DNA of 10,389 nt from Planctomycetaceae bacterium. GTDB lineage: Bacteria; Planctomycetota; Planctomycetia; Pirellulales; Thermoguttaceae. Location: the NCBI GenBank assembly GCA_031287585.1, contig JAITST010000288.1:1-10389 (forward strand). The letters are read 5' to 3'. How positions within the stretch are numbered: position 1 is the stretch's first letter; each line of letters starts with the position of its first letter. The translations under genes and the position numbers were made by a program. Below are positions 1 to 6,702 of this stretch, in pieces. The notes below the pieces were generated by a model, which saw nothing but the letters and a program-made list of their open reading frames with translations, was not told the origin of the DNA and did not search any database.

Positions 1-16
1 CTAGAAATGTTCTCAT
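1..16 (-). CDS. 5' end of a minus-strand gene, cut by the window edge
   Basis: Only five codons (Met-Arg-Thr-Phe-Leu) are inside the window, so no product can be named. The call rests on its control signals. On the minus strand an AAGGAG Shine-Dalgarno sequence (23-28) lies 6 bases before the ATG (14-16). A promoter with a perfect TTGACA and a TACAAT, 17 bases apart, sits at 91-119. This predicts a leader of about 68 bases. The BNR-4 gene at the other end of the window has nearly the same arrangement. The Met-Arg-Thr-Phe-Leu start could open a signal peptide, but that is a guess. The continuing frame beyond the window would settle the call. Confidence 0.5.
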
Positions 17-22
17 CTGTGG

Positions 23-28
23 CTCCTT
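23..28 (-). promoter_or_regulatory. Ribosome binding site of the left-edge gene
   Basis: AAGGAG on the minus strand, 6 bases before the ATG at 14-16. It is the main reason for placing the start there. Confidence 0.5.
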
Positions 29-90
29 CATAGAAAGGGTTGAGGAAAAATGTAAATCATTCACGAACAATGTGAATGTTCATACTCGCG

Positions 91-119
91 ATTGTATAGG
101 ACGTGAGAGACGGTGTCAA
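91..119 (-). promoter_or_regulatory. Sigma70-type promoter of the left-edge gene
   Basis: On the minus strand TTGACA (114-119) and TACAAT (91-96) are separated by exactly 17 bases: 6/6 and 5/6 matches to the housekeeping consensus. Transcription should start near 84. The conserved 18-base box at 137-154 lies 17 bases upstream of the -35. Confidence 0.65.
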
Positions 120-136
120 TGAGGTGAGGGAAGCCT

Positions 137-154
137 AACACGGTTGAAAATTGT
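137..154 (-). promoter_or_regulatory. Shared upstream box, copy 1 (candidate activator site)
   Basis: The minus strand reads ACAATTTTCAACCGTGTT. The same 18 bases with one change occur at 9980-9997, again on the minus strand and again just upstream of a near-consensus promoter. The gap to the -35 is 17 bases here and 7 there, so both copies lie on about the same helix face relative to the promoter. It may bind a shared activator; the A/T-rich half could also act as an UP element. Confidence 0.45.
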
Positions 155-187
155 AGAGACGTTATACGTAACGTTTATGACTCATTG

Positions 188-201
188 CCCCCGTAGGGGG
201 G
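188..201. repeat. Short GC palindrome with CCGTAGG core
   Basis: CCCCC (188-192), loop GTA (193-195) and GGGGG (196-200, with a sixth G at 201) form a tight hairpin in the divergent intergenic region. The palindrome at 9949-9963 has the same CC-GTA-GG centre. No U-tract follows, so it is not an intrinsic terminator. The rest of 17-368 holds two weak dyads (58-78 and 159-174) and no gene. Confidence 0.4.
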
Positions 202-351
202 TAAGGGATTCGCGTTGTTTCCTGACGACAAGCGTCGCTCGGTACGTTTAATAATCCACAACCAGCATTTTTGTTTACGATCACATCACGACACAAACAA
301 TCTAAACTCTAATCTCTAAAATTCTTCTGTCTCCTCCGTGCGCGTCAAAAA

Positions 352-360
352 TGTTATAAT
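352..360 (+). promoter_or_regulatory. Extended -10 promoter of the TPR gene
   Basis: TG-T-TATAAT (352-360) is a perfect extended -10 element. No -35 resembling TTGACA is found 16-18 bases upstream, as is common for extended -10 promoters. The predicted start of transcription (about 367) is within a few bases of the ATG at 369, so the mRNA would be leaderless or nearly so. This also fits the absence of an SD before that ATG. Confidence 0.5.
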
Positions 361-368
361 GTCTATCT

Positions 369-3300
369 ATGACTTCATACATTTCTTACTTCACAAAAGT
401 TACACTCGTTCTCGCGGCGGTTGGCGTTTGTTTTTCGCAGACGACTGAAACTGCGGTGTTGGAACGTTATTGGAACATTTTGCTCACCAACCCTCGTGAC
501 GGTACCGTGTTTGAACGGGTTTACTCGGATTACTCGCGGCAGGGTGAAGTTGCTCTTATGAGTTCACGTTGCCGTAAAATTATTGACGTGAATGACGATA
601 AGACCGGTGCGGCGTTCGTTGTACTTGGTTTGATTGCGGTGAAAGACGGCGACCGACAAACCGCTTTGAACTCTTTTACGGCTGCGGAATCGTCTTTGCA
701 AAACTACATCGTTCCGTTTTATCTTGCTGAACAACAGGTGTCGCTCGGTCGGTTTCGCGAGGCGGCAGATTCGTTGCAGCGTTCTGTTGAACGTAAACCT
801 GCGGCTGCGGATTTGTCACGAATTTTGTTGTTGCAAGGTCGCGTTTACAAACGGCTCGGCGAACACGTTAAGGCGGCAGCGGTTTGGACAAAACTTGAAA
901 CCGAATTTCCCGACGACACTGATATGTTGTCGGAAATCGCGGAGTCGCTCGCAGCGAATGGCGACGACGCGGCGGCGTTAGAACGTTACAACCGTCTGCT
1001 GAAATTAACACGTGACAACGACGCGCGGTTGCGTTTCACTCTCGCAATCGCTGACATCAATAACCGTATCGGCAAGGCGAACGATGCGGTTGCGGTTCTC
1101 GAAAACCTGCTCTCGCAACTCGCGCCGGATAGTTGGATTCGCGACATTGTTAATAGCAAAATTGAGACGATACTTGACGGAGGAAACGATTCGGCAAAAC
1201 TCGCCGCGTATTATCGTTCGCAACTTTCAAAACGTCCTAACGACGAAAACATTGTTTGCCGTTTGGCGGTCGCGTTGTCGAATAGCGGTGAACGTGAAGC
1301 CGCCCATATATTGCTTGTTGAGAGTTTGAAGAAGTCGCCGTCGTCTGTACCGTTACGTTTGGCGTTTATTGATTTGTTGACAATCGAAAATGATACCGCG
1401 TCACTTCAGCGTGAGTACGAATTATTGAACCAACACTCGCCGCGAAACGTTGATTACATAACACGTTGGGGCTTAACGGCGTTGGCGAATACCGCGAATG
1501 ACGCGGAGACACGTAACGATAACGCAGCGAGGATTTGGCAAACGATTGTCGATAACTCACCGAACGACGCGGCAACGTTGGTATTGGTCGCGAACCTTTT
1601 CGCAAACGCGGAAATGAATGAAAACGCCGAGCGGCTTTACCGCCGCGCGGTTGAACTCAAAGACGGCGACTTCGGTTATCGTGAGCAACTGGCGTTGTTT
1701 TTGAACTCGGTCAACAAACGTGATGACGCACTGAAAACTTTGGAATCGGTGAACACAAACGATGCTGCAACGTTGCGTCAGTTGATTGTCACGTTAAACC
1801 AACTCGGTTTTTATGACGCGGCGATGAAACGATTGGATGCCGCGAGAAACGCCGCCGCGAACGATGTCCAGTGGAACTCGCTGCTCACGTTAGAACTCGA
1901 ACTGTTACACAAGTTAGGCATTGTCGCTCAAACCGCCGACGAACTCCAAGTAAAATTTGAAGAGCAAACAAAGGGCGGTGCGAAAATTTTATCGCGTGAG
2001 TGGTTGCGCCTTGCGAAGTTGCAAAGCGAGGCGGGCAACGACGACGCGGCGTTGAATACAATTCAGCGTGCTTTGTTGATTGATAAGGACGACGTTTCGT
2101 TGTTACGTGAGCAGGCGGCGTTGTTGCAGCGGGCGAACAGAATCGGGGAGGCGTTGTCGGTCTATGCGCAACTCGCGGATTCTGTTGCACCGTCCCGTGC
2201 CGAAGATGTCAAAAATCTCGCGGCGTTGTACTACAACATAGGCGACTTCGACAACGCAATCGTGACCGCCAGGCAAGCCGTCGAATTTGGCAACAACACG
2301 AGCAACGTTCGGTTTTACGCGAATATGTTACACGATGTTGGACGTGTTGAAGATGCGATTGAGACGTTGCAAAAGTTTGTCAACGATAAAGCGGACGACG
2401 CGGAGGCAGCGTTCGATTTGGCGGCGATGTTTGCGAATGCCGGTAAAACTGAACATGCGATTGAAGTTCTTTGGCAACTTTACGGGCGAACAAAATCGTT
2501 GACGGACAAAATCAATGTCGCAACGATGCTTGCCGATTACGCGATGCAATCGCAGCAAATTGATGTCGTCATCGAATGTCTCAAACGCGAGTCGGCAAAC
2601 GAACGCGGCGCGGCGTTTTGTCTCACACAAGTTTACATTTTGCTTGACGATTATCAGTCGGCACGGCAGACGCTGGAAAATTTAGCAGCTGGTACAGTGA
2701 ATAATAGTACGAACCCAAACGGGCAAGACACGTTTTTGTTAAGTAAACTTTCGCGCGTCGCGGAGTTGCAAAACGACATCGCCGCAGCGATTCGGTATCA
2801 GGAAAAAGTTTGCGGCGTTCTAAATAACAACATTCCAACGAACGATTCACGCGAACGTGACGAAACGTTTGACAAAGCCGCCGAGACGCAACGTTTGGCG
2901 GTATTGCGAAATCCGAACGCGATTGTAACATTGCAAACCGATACCGTACAATCGAACACGATACCAACAACTTCGTCTGAACGCGGGCAATCACAAACAA
3001 TGCCTAAATCTCAAATGCTCAACGAAAAGTTTAACGCGTTATTCGATAACGAAAACGTTGGCAGTTCGGTTGAACAAATTGACGCGGTTTCGTTATCGTC
3101 GCCGCGTGAGGAGCGTTTGCGTGATTGGTTCTTCGTAAACTTGGTATATGAAAGTTACGTTAGACGCGGAGTGAAAACCGTGAATGTTCAACTCAATGAG
3201 CGTGTAAAGTTAGCGATTGACCGATTGAAAACGTTGTATGCGAAAGACGGCGACCTTTTCGCGTTGTCGGCGGTGATGAAGTTTTATTCGCTTAACGACG

Positions 3301-4562
3301 ATGCGGCGGCAGTTGATAAAAAACTTTTGTCAACCGCGACTGACCTTCGCGTAATTACGTCTATTGTCGATTCGATTAGTAACGATGGTTCGCAAGTTGA
3401 CGACGAAACGATACGGAATTTGCTGCGGATTTTGCGGTTGCCAACGGTAAATAATCCGGCGGACGATGGCGGAATTGTACGCCGTTTGCAGGAGCGGATT
3501 GTGTTGTTGCTCGAACGAAACGGCAAACTCGATTCACTGATTAACGGGCTGGAAAATCAGTTATCGTCCGCACCGCAATCAATCGTGATAATGAACCAGT
3601 TACTCGATGTGTATGTACGAAGCAAGCGGACGGACGACGCGAAACGGGTACTGACAAAGATGTCGGCGGTAATCGGCGGTAACACGAAACAAATGATAAT
3701 GTTTTCAAATCGGTTGTCGCAACTTGATATGAACGACGAAGCGGTCACGTGGCAACTGCGGATTTACGAACGTTCACCCGCTGCGTTCTTCGATAACTTT
3801 TGGCAAAACCAAAACGAGTTCCGTAAAACGAAACGTGTTGATGAACTTGTTGGCGCAATAAAAAAGTTCCCGACAAAAGTGTTACTGGACAACATCGGTA
3901 TCATCAGCGCAATGGTATCGAACAATCTGGCAGACTTCGATTACCGCACGCAATTTGTCGCATTAGCGGAGTCGTTGTGGAACGACAAACGTTTCAATAT
4001 TGAGGAGCAAAAAACGGTCAGACAACAACTGGTGAGGGCAGGACTATTCTCGTCAGCAAAAGAATTTTACCCGTTCGTTCACCAGTACGTTTTCGATATG
4101 TTGCGAAACGAAGGCAGCAACGAAAGTCCGCATAAAGTACAAATCTGGGCAGTTGACAAAGCAAGATCGTTCTCGCTAACGTTACTGGATATGATGACAG
4201 ACGAAAAAGAATTGCAACAGGAAATAGCAACGTTGATAAAAGAATTTGAAAAAGTTCCGCCGGAACAACGCAACTGGCAACATTATGTTGACGTACAGGT
4301 TTTAGAAATTTTGCTGTTAATGAATGAAAACGAAACAAACCGTGCAATCGAAAAACTAGAACAGTTGCGAAATGAACAAAAAGCAACGCTAAATTTTTCT
4401 GCGGCAATACTGGGACAGGAATTATCGTACATTGATAACCCAAAAGCAAAAACGATAGCAGCCGAATACCTGACAGAAGCAATAGAAGCGTGTCAAAGAG
4501 AAAACACACAAGGTCACGCGATAGATTTTCTGCGAGCGAGGTTGACGGCGGTGAAACAATAA
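369..4562 (+). CDS. Large exported tetratricopeptide-repeat (TPR) protein
   Basis: The protein has 1397 residues. Residues 1-24 look like a Sec signal peptide: a lysine at 10, a hydrophobic core at about 11-20, and likely cleavage near Ser23/Gln24. Cys21 does not sit in a lipobox, so it is probably not a lipoprotein. From about residue 80 to 815 the chain is a run of paired-helix repeats with TPR spacing and small/aromatic positions, for example 151-182 and 185-215. A polar Thr/Ser/Asn linker follows (about 818-912), then a second helical region to the end that is less clearly TPR. TPR solenoids bind proteins, so a periplasmic or surface scaffold is likely; no catalytic motif is visible. The first ATG was chosen because it gives the signal peptide; no SD precedes it. 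The downstream neighbours are a membrane protein and an ATPase-like protein on the same strand. The specific role is unknown. Confidence 0.85.
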   Translation: MTSYISYFTKVTLVLAAVGVCFSQTTETAVLERYWNILLTNPRDGTVFERVYSDYSRQGEVALMSSRCRKIIDVNDDKTGAAFVVLGLIAVKDGDRQTALNSFTAAESSLQNYIVPFYLAEQQVSLGRFREAADSLQRSVERKPAAADLSRILLLQGRVYKRLGEHVKAAAVWTKLETEFPDDTDMLSEIAESLAANGDDAAALERYNRLLKLTRDNDARLRFTLAIADINNRIGKANDAVAVLENLLSQLAPDSWIRDIVNSKIETILDGGNDSAKLAAYYRSQLSKRPNDENIVCRLAVALSNSGEREAAHILLVESLKKSPSSVPLRLAFIDLLTIENDTASLQREYELLNQHSPRNVDYITRWGLTALANTANDAETRNDNAARIWQTIVDNSPNDAATLVLVANLFANAEMNENAERLYRRAVELKDGDFGYREQLALFLNSVNKRDDALKTLESVNTNDAATLRQLIVTLNQLGFYDAAMKRLDAARNAAANDVQWNSLLTLELELLHKLGIVAQTADELQVKFEEQTKGGAKILSREWLRLAKLQSEAGNDDAALNTIQRALLIDKDDVSLLREQAALLQRANRIGEALSVYAQLADSVAPSRAEDVKNLAALYYNIGDFDNAIVTARQAVEFGNNTSNVRFYANMLHDVGRVEDAIETLQKFVNDKADDAEAAFDLAAMFANAGKTEHAIEVLWQLYGRTKSLTDKINVATMLADYAMQSQQIDVVIECLKRESANERGAAFCLTQVYILLDDYQSARQTLENLAAGTVNNSTNPNGQDTFLLSKLSRVAELQNDIAAAIRYQEKVCGVLNNNIPTNDSRERDETFDKAAETQRLAVLRNPNAIVTLQTDTVQSNTIPTTSSERGQSQTMPKSQMLNEKFNALFDNENVGSSVEQIDAVSLSSPREERLRDWFFVNLVYESYVRRGVKTVNVQLNERVKLAIDRLKTLYAKDGDLFALSAVMKFYSLNDDAAAVDKKLLSTATDLRVITSIVDSISNDGSQVDDETIRNLLRILRLPTVNNPADDGGIVRRLQERIVLLLERNGKLDSLINGLENQLSSAPQSIVIMNQLLDVYVRSKRTDDAKRVLTKMSAVIGGNTKQMIMFSNRLSQLDMNDEAVTWQLRIYERSPAAFFDNFWQNQNEFRKTKRVDELVGAIKKFPTKVLLDNIGIISAMVSNNLADFDYRTQFVALAESLWNDKRFNIEEQKTVRQQLVRAGLFSSAKEFYPFVHQYVFDMLRNEGSNESPHKVQIWAVDKARSFSLTLLDMMTDEKELQQEIATLIKEFEKVPPEQRNWQHYVDVQVLEILLLMNENETNRAIEKLEQLRNEQKATLNFSAAILGQELSYIDNPKAKTIAAEYLTEAIEACQRENTQGHAIDFLRARLTAVKQ

Positions 4563-4581
4563 TGACAGGGGATCTCTAAAA

Positions 4582-4613
4582 ACTCTTTTTTAACGCGGAG
4601 GAGTATTTTTTTT
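4582..4613 (+). terminator. Weak terminator-like sequence after the TPR gene
   Basis: ACTC (4582-4585) can pair with GAGT (4601-4604), and eight T residues (4606-4613) follow. The stem is only four base pairs with a 15-base loop, so the T-tract is the stronger half of the evidence. It lies 20-50 bases after the stop codon. Confidence 0.25.
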
Positions 4614-4661
4614 GTAACTTATTCTATGTATAAATCATTACAAAAGATTTTCAAAATAAAA

Positions 4662-4690
4662 TCTCTGCGTTTCTCTGCGAACTCTGCGGT
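4662..4690. repeat. TCTGCG-type intergenic repeat, three degenerate units
   Basis: Three imperfect units read TCTCTGCGT, TTCTCTGCGA and ACTCTGCGGT. From general knowledge, intergenic repeats of this kind recur in many unrelated bacterial genomes and often produce false short ORFs. Here the opposite strand gives a typical false peptide containing AEFAEKRR. A TATAAT (4691-4696) lies directly after it. It is the main recognisable element of the 340-base gap 4563-4902, which otherwise holds a 7-bp A/T hairpin (4645-4664) and a 6-bp hairpin (4850-4868), and no convincing gene. Confidence 0.5.
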
Positions 4691-4696
4691 TATAAT
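4691..4696 (+). promoter_or_regulatory. Possible -10 box upstream of the Q/N-rich membrane protein gene
   Basis: A perfect TATAAT, but with no extended TGN and no good -35 at 17 bases (CGTTTC). If used, it would give a leader of about 200 bases before the ATG at 4903. The match may be chance in A/T-rich DNA. Confidence 0.2.
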
Positions 4697-4902
4697 TGTG
4701 GTTTTTAGAAATGCCCCTTCCAGTTTCCGAACAAATCCATTTAGCCGAACGTTAGCAAAATTCCCTATATTCACTAAAACCACTTTATCGCTAAAAATCA
4801 AAATAATCCTCACGACCGTACCTTATTCAGACGAAAATGTGAAGTGTGCGTTGCCAGCGAAAGGCAACTTTATGAAAACTTATTGTTTACTGGAACGATC
4901 AG

Positions 4903-6558
4903 ATGCGAAATACAAACTTTTACGAACAAGTTTCCAACTCCGATACCAACAACGAATTACCGGAAACGTTTCAGCATGTCCAGACGAGCGGCAGAATCAT
5001 TGCCAGTATGCCCGACCTGGACGAAAATTTTCCGAGTATTCCGTTGCCCGCTTCGTTGGCAAGTGCGATACCAAGTGCGACATCAAATGTCTCTCCGAGT
5101 GCACGAATTAACATATTACCTAATGAGTTGGCAGTGAATGAGTTGCCAACAGAATTACCAGTTGCACAGACGTTTAGCGATGTTCGTTTGAACTCGCCTT
5201 CTTCGTTCGGACAAAATGTTGCCTCGCAAAAGTTTTCACACGATTTTAAATTCCATTTGTCGAACATTTCATACAAAATCCGTTTTGCCGGAGTGTTGGG
5301 GTTGTTGTTCGTGTTTGGGGTGACGACGATAATTTTGAACGGTAAGAGCAGTACCAATAACGAGCCAACCGATAGTTCGACGGTGTACAAACCGGTCGAG
5401 CAAGCTCATAATGAAATCGCGTCGGTAAATCAAACAGTGGACGGCGAACAAAACAAAAACAATCGTCGCCAAAATATCCACAACGAATTTAGCAGCGAAC
5501 AGTTCACCGACCACGCAACTGCGTCAACGCCTGATAGTGCGAACGCCGCGAGTACGGATAGTAATTCCGTCTGGAATCGCGAGCCGAGTTCCGAGTATAG
5601 CCCTTGGGACTACTCATCAACCGCGAATCAAAACGTTTATCCGAACGTTAATTCTAATGTGACTCACACGGCAAGTGTTGACGAACGTCCGGTGTTGACT
5701 CCCGCCGCACCGCTGGTTATTCCACCAGTAGCGAATAACGTGAATAACAATGTTGGTAACAACGGTAACAACCGCGCAGCCGGAATTGGTTTTGAAGATT
5801 TTGCATCGAACGAGTTGCCGGATAACGTGAACATTCAATACGGAATGAACAATGCCAATAACGTGAACCAACCGCAACAAGAAACGATGTTGCCGAACTA
5901 TTCGTATTATGCGGCGAACGGTCAACCAAACGCAACCAATACGGCAGCAGCGATGCCGAACAATGGTCAGTATAACGATGTTCAATCGCAACAACTACCG
6001 CCAGCGAATCAATCTCATAACCAAGCCATTAATCAAGTTGCGAACGTTGTACCCAACGGTTATCAGACTCCGCGTTCAAACTCTGGAGTTCCGGTAGCGG
6101 AGGGGTTTTCAACTATTACGTCAACTGGTTATCCGAATCGTCAGCCGATTCAAACAATACCGTCCGTACAGACTCATTCGATGCACAATCCGGTTGCCGT
6201 TCCGAGCGTCGCGTATCAGGGTGGTTATAATGCGCCGACATATCCGCAACCGTACTATCATCAGTCGCAGCCGGTTCAGCAAAACAACTACCCGCCGCAG
6301 TATCAGGCGTATCAACAACAGTATGCGAATCAGTACAACCAGCCGCAGACACAATATCATCAACAACCGCCGCAACAATACCAGCAAACAATGTATCAGC
6401 AGCCGTATCAACATCGTGATACTCCGCGTATTGCACAGGTGCCGCCGGTTCAAACATCACCGCCGCAGGTATATGTTAATCCGCAATACAACGTGCCGGC
6501 GTACAACGTACCGGAAGGTGGAGCAGTGCCGCCGCCAACCAGCCGCGAGTTGTTTTAA
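4903..6558 (+). CDS. Single-pass membrane protein with Asn/Gln/Pro/Tyr-rich tail
   Basis: I do not recognise a family. The 551-residue protein has a Ser/Asn-rich N-terminal part (1-125), one transmembrane segment (about 128-145) preceded by Lys and Arg, and a long low-complexity tail. The charge pattern suggests the N-terminus is inside and the tail (146-551) is in the periplasm or outside. The tail is Asn-rich at first (about 275-370). It becomes Pro/Gln/Tyr-rich at about 447-507, with many Tyr-Gln and Gln-Gln pairs and very few charges, like a prion-like domain. No enzyme motif is visible. The ATG at 4903 is the first possible start in frame: an in-frame TGA lies at 4873-4875. No SD precedes it. 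Position between an exported TPR protein and an ATPase-like protein suggests an envelope role, which is inference. Confidence 0.75.
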   Translation: MRNTNFYEQVSNSDTNNELPETFQHVQTSGRIIASMPDLDENFPSIPLPASLASAIPSATSNVSPSARINILPNELAVNELPTELPVAQTFSDVRLNSPSSFGQNVASQKFSHDFKFHLSNISYKIRFAGVLGLLFVFGVTTIILNGKSSTNNEPTDSSTVYKPVEQAHNEIASVNQTVDGEQNKNNRRQNIHNEFSSEQFTDHATASTPDSANAASTDSNSVWNREPSSEYSPWDYSSTANQNVYPNVNSNVTHTASVDERPVLTPAAPLVIPPVANNVNNNVGNNGNNRAAGIGFEDFASNELPDNVNIQYGMNNANNVNQPQQETMLPNYSYYAANGQPNATNTAAAMPNNGQYNDVQSQQLPPANQSHNQAINQVANVVPNGYQTPRSNSGVPVAEGFSTITSTGYPNRQPIQTIPSVQTHSMHNPVAVPSVAYQGGYNAPTYPQPYYHQSQPVQQNNYPPQYQAYQQQYANQYNQPQTQYHQQPPQQYQQTMYQQPYQHRDTPRIAQVPPVQTSPPQVYVNPQYNVPAYNVPEGGAVPPPTSRELF

Positions 6559-6602
6559 GCATAAGCAGCGTACCTTGTACTTCGTGTAATCTACGCATAC
6601 TC

Positions 6603-6659
6603 CGTCTGCCGAAGCCAACGGCAATATATTGTCCGTATTGCCGTTGGCTTCGGCAGACG
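6603..6659. repeat. Perfect 24-bp inverted repeat between two plus-strand genes
   Basis: The left arm 6603-6626 (beginning CGTCTGCCGAAG) is exactly complementary to the right arm 6636-6659, with a 9-base loop (TATTGTCCG). It lies 44 bases after the stop of the membrane protein gene and 43 bases before the ATPase-like gene. No U-tract follows on either strand, so it is not a standard intrinsic terminator. It could stabilise or process a shared transcript, act with Rho, or be a dispersed palindrome. No target-site duplication is visible. Confidence 0.75.
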
Positions 6660-6702
6660 CTTAAAACAAATTGAAAACAAAACAAACCAAATACGAACTC
6701 AA

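Noticed and set aside
3..120. A 38-codon open plus-strand frame entering from the left edge.
   Set aside because: Its product resembles nothing I know and it lies over a well-formed minus-strand promoter and SD. A short open run is expected by chance.
4018..4509. A 163-codon minus-strand frame rich in hydrophobic residues.
   Set aside because: It is antisense to the TPR coding sequence, with composition explained by the reverse complement of Lys/Asn/Glu codons. No SD or family motif was seen.
4619..4813. A 64-codon minus-strand frame in the gap after the TPR gene.
   Set aside because: It reads through the TCTGCG repeat, giving the typical false peptide with AEFAEKRR. It has no SD and no sign of a family.
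4872..5111. A 79-codon plus-strand frame starting ATG at 4872 with AAGG upstream, overlapping the membrane protein gene.
   Set aside because: It overlaps the start of a 551-codon frame with coherent composition and a membrane segment. Its Arg/Cys-rich product looks like an out-of-frame translation.
6116..6460. Minus- and plus-strand frames of about 110-130 codons over the Q/P/Y-rich tail.
   Set aside because: Low-complexity CAR/CCG-rich DNA leaves several frames open at once. The Leu/Arg/Ile- or Arg-rich products are by-products of the real frame.
6241..6460. CRISPR-like or tandem repeat array in the CAR-rich region.
   Set aside because: The repetition is codon-level low complexity in a coding frame, without fixed-length repeats and spacers.
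6603..6659. Intrinsic terminator at the 24-bp hairpin.
   Set aside because: No T-tract follows on either strand, so it is listed as an inverted repeat.
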